From NCBI GenBank assembly GCA_919901875.1, contig CAKKQG010000238.1, forward strand, positions 1 to 19,041: 19,041 bases of DNA, read 5' to 3'. The DNA is from Anaerolineales bacterium. Lineage in GTDB: Bacteria; Chloroflexota; Anaerolineae; Anaerolineales; VGOW01. The notes below the pieces were generated by a model. The model did not search any database. It saw only the letters and a program-made list of their open reading frames with translations, and was not told the origin of the DNA. Below are positions 1 to 6,235 of this stretch, piece by piece. A program made the position numbers and the translations under genes. Every line of letters starts with the position of its first letter. Within the stretch, counting starts at the first letter, position 1.

Positions 1-170
1 TGAACGAACTCGACTCGGCACAAGAGATCGTATTGCAGTGCAAGAGCGGCGCGCGTTCGGGTAAAGCATTAGAGTTGTTGCGCGGTGCTGGCTTCCGTAA
101 AATTAAGAATCTCAAAGGTGGGATTGTGGCGTGGGCGAATCAAGTTGATCCGAGTCTGCCGGTGTATTAA
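1..170 (+). CDS. Rhodanese-like domain, C-terminal fragment (probably of a MoeB-rhodanese protein)
   Basis: This is the last 55 codons of a gene that begins before the window; the reading frame is set from base 3 and ends with TAA at 168-170. The visible protein contains the rhodanese active-site loop QCKSGARSGKA, with the persulfide-forming Cys, then the conserved LKGGIVAWANQVDP stretch and a short PSLPVY tail. The spacing and the DPSLPxY tail are typical of the C-terminal rhodanese domain of MoeB/ThiF-type adenylyltransferases, which activate and sulfurate small carrier proteins in molybdopterin or thiamine synthesis. The E1-like half is outside the window, so a stand-alone rhodanese cannot be excluded. 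The gene ends into a run of imperfect 8-bp repeats (171-205). Confidence 0.8.
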   Translation, partial: NELDSAQEIVLQCKSGARSGKALELLRGAGFRKIKNLKGGIVAWANQVDPSLPVY

Positions 171-205
171 GCAGGTAAATAAGTAGACAGGTAAACAGGT
201 AGAGG
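171..205. repeat. Short imperfect octamer array
   Basis: Directly after the rhodanese stop, the sequence reads as about four 8-bp units of the type GTAAACAG (GTAAATAA, GTAGACAG, GTAAACAG, GTAGAGGC). It belongs to the same class of short-period intergenic arrays seen at 2231-2310, 3296-3370, 4666-4832 and 12626-12797. No coding potential is visible. Confidence 0.5.
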
Positions 206-252
206 CGCGCCGCTGGCGTGTCTCTGTTTTAAACCACAAAATATTTTGGGGT

Positions 253-286
253 TCACAAAAGAGACGACCCACCGGGTCGTCTCTAC
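253..286 (-). terminator. Hairpin terminator of the PIG-L gene (GTAG/CTAC palindrome family)
   Basis: A perfect 11-bp stem (260-270 pairing with 274-284, 3-nt loop) lies 7 bases after the PIG-L stop codon. Read on the minus strand, the stem is followed by TTTTGTG, as expected for an intrinsic terminator. The minus-strand element starts GTAGAGACG, like the palindrome at 15972-15999, so it may be a dispersed palindrome used as a terminator. Confidence 0.65.
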
Positions 287-293
287 ATGCGAA

Positions 294-1103
294 TTATCGT
301 AGTCCCTCAAACAAATCTGTCTCAACCTTTCGCCCACCATTGACCAAACTATAAGCGCGATACAAAGTGGATTGACTCCAAGTGAGGCGGTGCATATCGT
401 CAGTCATGGCATCAAAAAGGTGTCGCCACGAAACAAGTTGTGAGGCGTGGCAAAGCACCGCCTCGCGCGCCGCGCGCCAATGTTCGCCCACGTCGAGCCG
501 CGTGGTGAACATCCAATCTTCCCAACCTAAATGCTTGCGCGTTACACCGTCCACGTCAAAAGTGAGATCGAAACCCCATGAATGAAGCATCTCCACAAAA
601 GTTTTGGGATCCACTTGGTAATAGAGTTTGGCAACGCGATGGGCAGGTTGGTTAAGCGAATCGGTATAACCAGAGTCGGCGGCGCACACGATGGCGGCTG
701 AAGTGAGTTGGGAGATGGCGATGTGATCGGGGTGTCCGTATGCGCCGTCGGGACCAAAGGTGACAACCACTTGCGGCTGAATGCGGCGGATGTGAGTCGC
801 AATTTTGTCGATCGCTTCAGCATGATTCGCTTTATCCAAATCGCCGTCAATGTAATCCAGAAAATTAACTTCGCGCAGACCTAATACTTTCGCGGCGTTC
901 ATCAATTCTTCGGTGCGAATCTTCCCCAACCCTTCGAGCCCGGGATTATCTTTTTCATCGCCCTGCCAGCCGCGCTCGCCGCGCGTAGCGCACAGCAAAT
1001 AAACATCCACGCTTTCGGCAACATACTTAGCGATGATGGCACCTGCGCCCATCGATTCATCGTCGGGGTGAGCAAAAACGAACATGAGACGTAAGTGAGT
1101 CAT
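294..1103 (-). CDS. PIG-L/LmbE family N-deacetylase
   Basis: This is a 269-residue protein of the PIG-L/LmbE family of zinc-dependent deacetylases, which remove acetyl groups from N-acetylglucosamine-type substrates (MshB, BshB, PIG-L, antibiotic LmbE-like enzymes). The zinc/catalytic motif AHPDDE is at residues 11-16 and the second motif GHPDH at 123-127, so His12, Asp15 and His124 are available as metal ligands and the active site looks intact. The length fits the family. The start is supported by an AAGGAG ribosome-binding site 7 bases upstream. It is transcribed divergently from the pdh operon across about 170 bp. The substrate cannot be told from sequence; a bacillithiol/mycothiol-type or glycan role is possible but the neighbours give no support. 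Confidence 0.88.
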   Translation of the reverse strand: MTHLRLMFVFAHPDDESMGAGAIIAKYVAESVDVYLLCATRGERGWQGDEKDNPGLEGLGKIRTEELMNAAKVLGLREVNFLDYIDGDLDKANHAEAIDKIATHIRRIQPQVVVTFGPDGAYGHPDHIAISQLTSAAIVCAADSGYTDSLNQPAHRVAKLYYQVDPKTFVEMLHSWGFDLTFDVDGVTRKHLGWEDWMFTTRLDVGEHWRAAREAVLCHASQLVSWRHLFDAMTDDMHRLTWSQSTLYRAYSLVNGGRKVETDLFEGLR

Positions 1104-1151
1104 TGTCTTTCTCCTTTGTCACGATATTTTAGCCCCAAACCGAAATTGGAC

Positions 1152-1160
1152 TGGTATAAT
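1152..1160 (+). promoter_or_regulatory. Extended -10 promoter of the pdh operon
   Basis: TGG-TATAAT at 1152-1160 matches the extended -10 pattern TGnTATAAT. No good -35 hexamer lies at the normal distance, which is usual for extended -10 promoters. Transcription would start near 1167 and give a leader of about 105 nt before pdhA, including the hairpin at 1215-1244. Confidence 0.5.
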
Positions 1161-1214
1161 CTTAATTAATGATGGCGCCAGCAACGCCGCGCACAGTTGA
1201 GTGTTCTAAATTTA

Positions 1215-1244
1215 AGTAGGCGGCTCGGAAACGACCCGCCTACT
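1215..1244 (+). promoter_or_regulatory. GAAA-tetraloop hairpin in the pdhA leader
   Basis: Bases 1215-1223 (AGTAGGCGG) pair with 1236-1244. After one C-C mismatch, TCG pairs with CGA and closes a GAAA tetraloop at 1228-1231. The element lies 28 bases before the pdhA start codon and ends before the ribosome-binding site. Its outer ends are GTAG and CTAC, as in the other palindromes in this window, so it may be a dispersed repeat rather than a dedicated regulator. No T-run follows, so a terminator is unlikely. Confidence 0.45.
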
Positions 1245-1272
1245 ATTCTGTCTCACGAGGTTACTTCTTAAA

Positions 1273-2232
1273 ATGGACAAAGCGGAATATGTTGAACTCT
1301 ACAAGCAGATGGTGATCATCCGCTTGATAGAGGAGAAATGCGAAGAGCTGTATCAAAAAAGCAAGATCGGCGGCTTCATGCATTTATATATCGGGCAAGA
1401 GGCAAGCGGCGTGGGCGCGATCTCGGCGCGCCTGCCACAAGATAATGTGATCACTGCTTATCGTGATCACGGCATCGCCATCGCCTGCGGCATGGATCCA
1501 AAAGTGCTTATGGCAGAAATGTTGGGCAAGGTGACGGGCTGCTGCAAAGGCAAAGGCGGCTCGATGCATCTCGCCGACATCAACTTAAGATTCTGGGGTG
1601 GTCATGCCATTGTCGGCGCGCACTTGGCACTCGCCACAGGTTTGGCTTGGGCTGATAAACAAAAAGGATCGGATGGGGTGACGTTGTGCTTTTTTGGCGA
1701 TGGCGCGAGCAACATCGGATATTTTCACGAATCATTAAATCTCGCCGCCGTGTGGAAGCTGCCCGTGCTGTTCATCTGCGAGAACAATCACTATGGGATG
1801 TGGACACCGATTGAAGATGCCTCAGCCGTGACGGACATCCGCAAGAAAGCGTTGGGCTACGATATTCCGAGTGATGTGTGTGACGGTATGGATTTGCTTG
1901 CTGTGCGTAAGGCAAGCGAGAAAGCAATTGCCCACATCCGAAGCGGCAAAGGTCCGTTCTTCCTTGAAGTGATGACCTATCGTTATCGCGGTCATTCGAT
2001 GGGCGACCAACGACCCTACCGCACCGCCGACGAAATTAAAGATTGGCAGACCAAAGACCCTATCGGCAAGTTTGAACCGGTGATGATGAAAAGCGGGATC
2101 ACGAAAGAACAGATCGAATCGATCCACGCCGAGTCGTCGAAGATCGTCGAAGAGGCTGTTCGCTTCGCCGAAGAGTCGCCCTTCCCGCCGATGGAAGAGT
2201 TGTATACGGATATTTACGTAGAGAACCAGTGA
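1273..2232 (+). CDS. pdhA: Pyruvate (or acetoin/2-oxoacid) dehydrogenase E1 component, alpha subunit
   Basis: This 319-residue subunit carries the thiamine pyrophosphate-binding half of the E1 heterotetramer, which decarboxylates pyruvate (or a related 2-oxoacid, or acetoin) and passes the acyl group to lipoyl-E2. The TPP/Mg motif runs from GDG at 142-144 to NN at 171-172. The arginine-rich activation loop RYRGHSMGD is at 237-245. The length of about 320 is that of the short bacterial AcoA/PdhA form. The ATG is preceded by GAGG at 1257-1260, with rather long spacing. It is the first gene of pdhA-pdhB-pdhC. No E3 (lipoamide dehydrogenase) is in the window. Sequence alone does not separate pyruvate from acetoin dehydrogenase; pyruvate is the default. 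Confidence 0.88.
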   Translation: MDKAEYVELYKQMVIIRLIEEKCEELYQKSKIGGFMHLYIGQEASGVGAISARLPQDNVITAYRDHGIAIACGMDPKVLMAEMLGKVTGCCKGKGGSMHLADINLRFWGGHAIVGAHLALATGLAWADKQKGSDGVTLCFFGDGASNIGYFHESLNLAAVWKLPVLFICENNHYGMWTPIEDASAVTDIRKKALGYDIPSDVCDGMDLLAVRKASEKAIAHIRSGKGPFFLEVMTYRYRGHSMGDQRPYRTADEIKDWQTKDPIGKFEPVMMKSGITKEQIESIHAESSKIVEEAVRFAEESPFPPMEELYTDIYVENQ

Positions 2233-2312
2233 CCAGTAAACAGTGACCAGTGATCAGTGAATAGTGATCACAACTGATGACTGATCACTGATGACTGATT
2301 ACTAAGTATTTG
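2231..2312. repeat. Heptamer array with inverted arms between pdhA and pdhB
   Basis: The pdhA-pdhB gap is almost entirely 7-bp units: GTGACCA, GTAAACA, GTGACCA, GTGATCA, GTGAATA, GTGATCA, then after CAA the complementary arm CTGATGA, CTGATCA, CTGATGA, CTGATTA. The two arms can fold into an imperfect hairpin of about 28 bp per side. The structure resembles the short tandem heptamer repeats known from cyanobacterial genomes. Only a weak ribosome-binding site remains before pdhB. Confidence 0.8.
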
Positions 2313-2317
2313 AAACT

Positions 2318-3292
2318 ATGTCTGTCTTAACCATGAGCAAAGCCCTTGCTCAAGCAATGTATGAAGAGATGGAACGCGATCCGAATGTCGTGGTGTTAGG
2401 TGAAGAGGTCGGCGCGCAAGGCGGCACCTACGGTGTGACCGCCGGACTGTTTGAAAAGTTTGGCAAAGATCGCGTGCGCGATACGCCGATCTCCGAAGGG
2501 GTGATCGTCGGCGCGGCGGTTGGCGCGGCGATGAACGGCTTGCGCCCCGTCGCCGAGATCATGGGAATCAATTTCGCATTTTTGGCGATGGATCAAATTG
2601 TGAATCACGCCGCCAAGATTCATTCGATGTTCGGCGGGCAATTTAGATGCCCACTGGTGGTGCGGACAACATCGGGCGGCGGCAAACAACTGGCGGCGAC
2701 TCATTCGCAAACGCCGGACGTGATCTTCGCCCACTTCCCCGGACTCAAAGTAGTGGCGCCGTCAACGCCTGCGGAAGCGAAAGCCCTGCTCAAAGCCTCT
2801 ATCCGCACCGACGACCCGGTGTTCTTCATCGAACACTCCACCATGTATTCCGAGCGCGGCGAAGTTTCCGACGATCCGAACTTCCTTTTGCCCATCGGCA
2901 AGAGCGACATTAAACGCAAAGGCAAAGATGTCACCATCGTCACCTATTCCAAAATGGTCAGCATCTCACTGAAAGCGGCGGCGGAACTTGAGAAAGAAGG
3001 CATTGACGTTGAGATCATTGACTTGCGGTCTCTGCGCCCGCTCGATCTCGATCCTGTTTTTGAATCGTTCAAGAAAACGAATCGCGCCGTGATCGTCGAA
3101 GAAGGATGGAAAACCTTCGGCATCGGCGCAGAAGTTGCGTCGCGCATCTACGAAGAATGTTTTGATTACCTCGACGCGCCGATTGAACGTGTAGCGCAAA
3201 AAGAAGTGCCACTGCCTTACAGCGCGGAATTAGAACGCGCCGCAATACCGCAGGTGAAAGATGTGATTGCGGCAGTGAAGAAAGTACTTTAG
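2318..3292 (+). CDS. pdhB: Pyruvate (or acetoin/2-oxoacid) dehydrogenase E1 component, beta subunit
   Basis: This 324-residue protein is the transketolase-like beta subunit that completes the E1 active site with pdhA. It begins with the family pattern TMSKALAQAMYEEMERDPNVVVLGEEVG. Glu30 and the Glu in DTPISE (residue 60) are in the positions of the conserved TPP-contacting acids. The C-terminal transketolase domain contains the expected DLRSLRPLD motif. Length matches AcoB/PdhB. It follows pdhA after an 85-bp repeat-filled gap; no good Shine-Dalgarno sequence is visible (TATTTGAAACT before the ATG), so translation may start weakly or be affected by the upstream hairpin. Confidence 0.88.
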   Translation: MSVLTMSKALAQAMYEEMERDPNVVVLGEEVGAQGGTYGVTAGLFEKFGKDRVRDTPISEGVIVGAAVGAAMNGLRPVAEIMGINFAFLAMDQIVNHAAKIHSMFGGQFRCPLVVRTTSGGGKQLAATHSQTPDVIFAHFPGLKVVAPSTPAEAKALLKASIRTDDPVFFIEHSTMYSERGEVSDDPNFLLPIGKSDIKRKGKDVTIVTYSKMVSISLKAAAELEKEGIDVEIIDLRSLRPLDLDPVFESFKKTNRAVIVEEGWKTFGIGAEVASRIYEECFDYLDAPIERVAQKEVPLPYSAELERAAIPQVKDVIAAVKKVL

Positions 3293-3295
3293 GTC

Positions 3296-3372
3296 AAACG
3301 TAATGCGTATTGCGTATTCCGTGATGCGTGATGCGTGGATCGAACTCACGAATCACGCATCACGTATCACGA
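3296..3372. repeat. Heptamer array with inverted arms between pdhB and pdhC
   Basis: A second heptamer array: GTAATGC, GTATTGC, GTATTCC, GTGATGC, GTGATGC, then the complementary arm ACGAATC, ACGCATC, ACGTATC. The arms pair over about 18 bases around the centre ATCGAACTC, a strong hairpin. The core heptamer differs from that at 2231-2312 although period and two-arm layout are the same. It ends just before the pdhC ribosome-binding site. Confidence 0.8.
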
Positions 3373-3390
3373 CAGTTTGGAGAAACACTC

Positions 3391-4665
3391 ATGCCTGAGT
3401 TCGTCCCCATGCCCAAGCTCGGCTTTGATATGGCAGAAGGTCGCCTGGTTCGCAAAGTTGTGCAAGAGGGTCAATCCATAAAAAAAGGCGAGATACTCGC
3501 CGAAGTAGAAACCGATAAAGCCACGGTTGAAGTAGAAGCCTATACCACCGGCACCGTCGTCGCCTGGCTCGTTGATGAAAATCAATTCGTCCCCATTGGC
3601 ACGCACATGGTGGTGATTGCCGCGCCGGGTGAACAAGTGGATGTTGCCGCACTCAAATCCCAAATCCCAAAACTTGTGGTGAGCGAAGTCGAACCATCCC
3701 AAAATCCCAAAGCCAAACTTCAAACTTCAAACATCCAACGTCCACGCGAAGCGTCCAATCTCCAATCTCCAATCTCTAGCTTCTTGCGAATCTCACCTAT
3801 CGCGCGACGCATGAGTGATGAATTAAAGATCGATCCACGATTGATCACAGGCACGGGACCGGAAGGACGAATCACCAAGAAAGATGTTGAAGCGTTCGCC
3901 AAAAGCGGCGGCGCGGCAACGGTGTTTGGAGTGGCGGCATCCGCGCCCTCACCGACTGCGGCGGCGGTTGCCGTCACCGCCGAAGATCGAATTGTCCCGC
4001 TCACCAAATTACGATCCGCTATCGCGCGGCGCATGTCCGAGAGCAAAACATCCATCCCGCATTTTTATGTGACAACTGAAGTGGATATGGGTGCGGTGAT
4101 CGAGTTGCGAAAACAGTTGAATGAATTAGTGAGCGAGGCGGAAAAAATTTCGGTCAATGATTTTGTTTTGAAAGCGGCGGCGCTGACCTTGCGCGACTAC
4201 CCGTATCTTAACGCTTCATTCAACGGTGATCATGTCATTCAACGCGGTCATATCAACATGGGCATCGCCGTTGCGGTCAGCGGCGGATTGCTGACCATTG
4301 TTGTCAAAGATTGCGACGTGAAATCAGTTAAAATGATCGCTGCCGAAGCCAAAGCAATGGCAGCGCGCGCCCGCGATGGCAAGGTGAAACCCAACGATGT
4401 GGAAGGTTCGACCTTCACCGTTTCCAATTTAGGAATGTTTGAGGTAGACTCTTTCACGGCGATCATCAATCCGCCTGAAGCAGCGATCCTTGCCGTGGGA
4501 GCGGCAAAAGAAGTTGCGGTCGTGAAGAATGGATCGCTGACAACAGGCTGGCGCATGAAAGCAACCCTCTCCGCCGATCATCGCGTGACGGATGGCGCGG
4601 AAGCGGCGCAATTCATGCAAGCCTTCAAGAAAAAACTCGAAGAGCCTCTTCGATTACTTATTTGA
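3391..4665 (+). CDS. pdhC: Dihydrolipoamide acyltransferase, E2 component
   Basis: This is a 424-residue E2 core that accepts the acyl group on a lipoyl arm and transfers it to CoA. Domains in order: lipoyl domain at 1-78 with the lipoylated lysine in ETDKATVE (Lys43); a linker; the peripheral subunit-binding domain at about 132-168 (ISPIARRM to TKKDVEAF); and the catalytic domain at about 197-424 with the active-site motif DHRVTDG (His397, Asp401). The start is the ATG with GGAG 8 bases upstream; an upstream in-frame ATG lies inside the heptamer array and is not used. Linker residues 97-131 are encoded by a 32-bp dispersed repeat plus a heptamer array, and differ from the usual Ala/Pro-rich E2 linker. 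A normal Ala/Pro-rich linker is present after the subunit-binding domain. Confidence 0.9.
   Translation: MPEFVPMPKLGFDMAEGRLVRKVVQEGQSIKKGEILAEVETDKATVEVEAYTTGTVVAWLVDENQFVPIGTHMVVIAAPGEQVDVAALKSQIPKLVVSEVEPSQNPKAKLQTSNIQRPREASNLQSPISSFLRISPIARRMSDELKIDPRLITGTGPEGRITKKDVEAFAKSGGAATVFGVAASAPSPTAAAVAVTAEDRIVPLTKLRSAIARRMSESKTSIPHFYVTTEVDMGAVIELRKQLNELVSEAEKISVNDFVLKAAALTLRDYPYLNASFNGDHVIQRGHINMGIAVAVSGGLLTIVVKDCDVKSVKMIAAEAKAMAARARDGKVKPNDVEGSTFTVSNLGMFEVDSFTAIINPPEAAILAVGAAKEVAVVKNGSLTTGWRMKATLSADHRVTDGAEAAQFMQAFKKKLEEPLRLLI
3679..3785. repeat. Composite repeat inside the pdhC linker
   Basis: Bases 3679-3710 are identical, in the same orientation, to 14492-14523. They are followed by heptamers CTTCAAA, CTTCAAA, CATCCAA, CGTCCAC, a GCGAAG bridge, then CGTCCAA, TCTCCAA, TCTCCAA, TCTCTAG. 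The same unit types occur at 4666-4832 and 12656-12730. The insertion is read through in frame and encodes residues 97-131 of E2. Confidence 0.85.
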
Positions 4666-4832
4666 GATTGGGGATTAGAGATTGGAGGTTAGAGATTGGA
4701 GATTAGAGATTAGAATCCAACTTCCAACTTCCAACTTCTAACTTCCAACTTCTAACTTCCAACTTCCAACTTCCAACTTCCAACTTCTAACTTCCAACTT
4801 CCAACTTCCAACTTCCAATTTCCAACATCAAA
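4666..4832. repeat. Long heptamer array after pdhC
   Basis: The first half has units GATTGGA/GATTAGA on the plus strand. The second half has about 16 units of CTTCCAA/CTTCTAA. The two halves are not exact complements but share the pattern GATTGGA versus TTCCAAC. The array fills the gap between pdhC and the next gene and ends about 5 bases before its ATG. No terminator with a T-run is visible. Confidence 0.85.
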
Positions 4833-4837
4833 CAACT

Positions 4838-5230
4838 ATGACAACAACAGCAAAAACTTGGTTTTACAACACGCCCGAAAACAATGCCTATCTTATCGGC
4901 GAGCGCATTCGCACTTCCTTGTGGGATGCGCGCTTTGGAAACATTTGGTTAGAGACCGCGCGAAGTGAAGCGCCTTATCTCATGCGCGGCACACTGCAAC
5001 ACACAGACGTTGAACTCGAATGGATGCCCAAACACTGGTGCATCCTGCGAACTAAGCCCGCCCACTCGTTGCTCTACGGCGGCGTCAAAAACATTTTGGG
5101 TTTCAGTGCAGTGTTCAAATACGAAACGCCCAACGGCTTCACCGCCTGGGAATGGCGTGTCGGTGACGCCAAAGAACGTTGGCAAGCGATTCAAGGCAAG
5201 CCGGAGTTTGGCAAGCTGGAGCAATTATGA
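4838..5230 (+). CDS. Protein of unknown function, 130 residues
   Basis: I do not recognise this protein. It is a soluble-looking 130-residue chain with many aromatic residues (WFYNTPENNAYL near the start, EWMPKHWC in the middle, FTAWEWRVGD near the end), two cysteines at most, and no signal peptide or membrane segment. Its stop overlaps the start of the response regulator (ATGA at 5227-5230), so the two are translationally coupled and probably work together. No Shine-Dalgarno sequence precedes the ATG; the bases upstream are heptamer repeat. Coding is supported by the open frame, the coupling and codon use like its neighbours. Confidence 0.7.
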   Translation: MTTTAKTWFYNTPENNAYLIGERIRTSLWDARFGNIWLETARSEAPYLMRGTLQHTDVELEWMPKHWCILRTKPAHSLLYGGVKNILGFSAVFKYETPNGFTAWEWRVGDAKERWQAIQGKPEFGKLEQL

Positions 5231-5604
5231 CTGTCATCTTGGTAGTAGAAGACGAACTGGCGACTCTCGATCTGCTTCGGCGGAGTTTGTCGAAAGCCGG
5301 TTACGAGATCGCCACCGCACCCGACGGCAAGACCGCGCTCACTATACTTGCCAACTCTCGACCCGACCTGCTTTTGCTCGATCTCATGCTGCCCGATATA
5401 CCGGGTATGGATATTCTCAAACACGTCATGACCCTGCCCGACCCGCCGCCCGTCGTGATCTTCTCGGCGCGCGGCGACGCGAGTGATATTGAAGCCGGGA
5501 TCAGCGCCGGAGCTTATAAATATCTGGTCAAGCCCATCTCGCGCGACAAACTGCTCGAAACAATTAAATCGGCATTGAGTCCGCGCCCTAAATCGCAGAC
5601 CTAG
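5227..5604 (+). CDS. Single-domain response regulator (receiver domain only)
   Basis: This is a 125-residue CheY-like receiver domain with no output domain. The acidic pair is Glu8-Asp9, the phosphate-accepting aspartate is Asp52 in LLLLDLMLPD, the switch Ser80 follows in VIFSA, and Lys102 lies in YLVKP. All active-site residues are present. The start is the ATG overlapping the preceding stop by 4 bases; a longer in-frame start would run 48 bases back into that gene. No histidine kinase is in the window. A stand-alone receiver usually acts by protein contact, perhaps with one of the two flanking unknown proteins. Confidence 0.88.
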   Translation: MTVILVVEDELATLDLLRRSLSKAGYEIATAPDGKTALTILANSRPDLLLLDLMLPDIPGMDILKHVMTLPDPPPVVIFSARGDASDIEAGISAGAYKYLVKPISRDKLLETIKSALSPRPKSQT

Positions 5605-5707
5605 CCGTGTCCACCGAAAACGACTTAGCCACATAACGTAGAGCAAATTGCCAATTTGCTCTTACAAATTCAGACCTAGCTGTGTCCATCGAAAACGACC
5701 TCGCCAC
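5596..5707. repeat. 37-bp direct repeat flanking a palindrome
   Basis: Bases 5596-5632 and 5671-5707 match at 33 of 37 positions. Each copy covers the end of the response-regulator frame (CAGACCTAG) and the start of the downstream gene (GTGTCCAyCGAAAACGAC). Between them lies the palindrome at 5638-5665. The copies are exactly 75 bp apart. The first copy gives a nine-codon frame (GTG at 5607, TAA at 5634-5636), a broken duplicate of the start of the next gene. Confidence 0.85.
5638..5665. repeat. Palindrome of the GTAG/CTAC type
   Basis: GAGCAAATTG (5641-5650) is followed by one base and its exact complement (5652-5661), with GTA before and TTAC after. Ends and symmetry match the palindromes at 15972-15999 and 18310-18366, while the core differs. 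No T-run follows on the plus strand. Confidence 0.75.
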
Positions 5708-6227
5708 TCTTGAGACATTCCTCTCCGAGTTTGACCCCTATCTTAAATCGGATGTTGTATTCTGGAACGTCGGCAAGTCGAACACCCCTGCGCTGACTCT
5801 GGGCGGCATTTTATTTTTGCGCCGCACACTGTCTGCGCGCCGCACTCAACTCGACCCCGAGCAATCCAAAGAATTTGCTCGACTCGATCTACTGGCGAAT
5901 GATTTGTTGAATCGGTGGATGGCGAATGTTGAGAGGAAAACGTTAAGCGAGATTAGTTCGCGCCTCAACGTGTGGGACTCCGCCTTTGACGAGTTAGCCG
6001 ACCACTACCCTCAAGCCGTCTACTCTCGCCTCTACCTTGCTCTGCTCATGCCTATCGTCGCCCACCTTGACGAAGCCGAACGTTTTCGTCAACGCTTAAG
6101 TGGACTCGATTCGCGTTTGCGCGGAATGTTCACCGTGGGCAACTTCGTTTGGGACGCCGCCATTGCGCCCGCTTTCCCGCGCGAACTGTTTTGGTATCTT
6201 TACGGAAAACCTGCCCCAAAAAAATAA
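5682..6227 (+). CDS. Protein of unknown function, 181 residues (GTG start)
   Basis: I do not recognise this protein. It is predicted mostly alpha-helical and soluble, with long amphipathic stretches (residues 40-150) and no metal-binding or catalytic motif that I can name. The proposed GTG start has no Shine-Dalgarno sequence. It is chosen because the same start region is duplicated 75 bp upstream, where it lies 2 bases after the response-regulator stop, which would be a normal operon junction. It ends 8 bases from the convergent cyclase gene. Position suggests a functional link with the response regulator and the 130-residue protein. Confidence 0.7.
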   Translation: MSIENDLATLETFLSEFDPYLKSDVVFWNVGKSNTPALTLGGILFLRRTLSARRTQLDPEQSKEFARLDLLANDLLNRWMANVERKTLSEISSRLNVWDSAFDELADHYPQAVYSRLYLALLMPIVAHLDEAERFRQRLSGLDSRLRGMFTVGNFVWDAAIAPAFPRELFWYLYGKPAPKK

Positions 6228-6235
6228 TGGCGGGA

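Noticed and set aside
3328..3390. Longer pdhC start
   Set aside because: The first 21 codons are heptamer repeat; the ATG at 3391 has a good ribosome-binding site and begins the lipoyl domain.
4666..4832. Long open frames across the heptamer arrays
   Set aside because: Heptamer arrays are open by chance in several frames and give low-complexity peptides; no start site or family match supports a gene.
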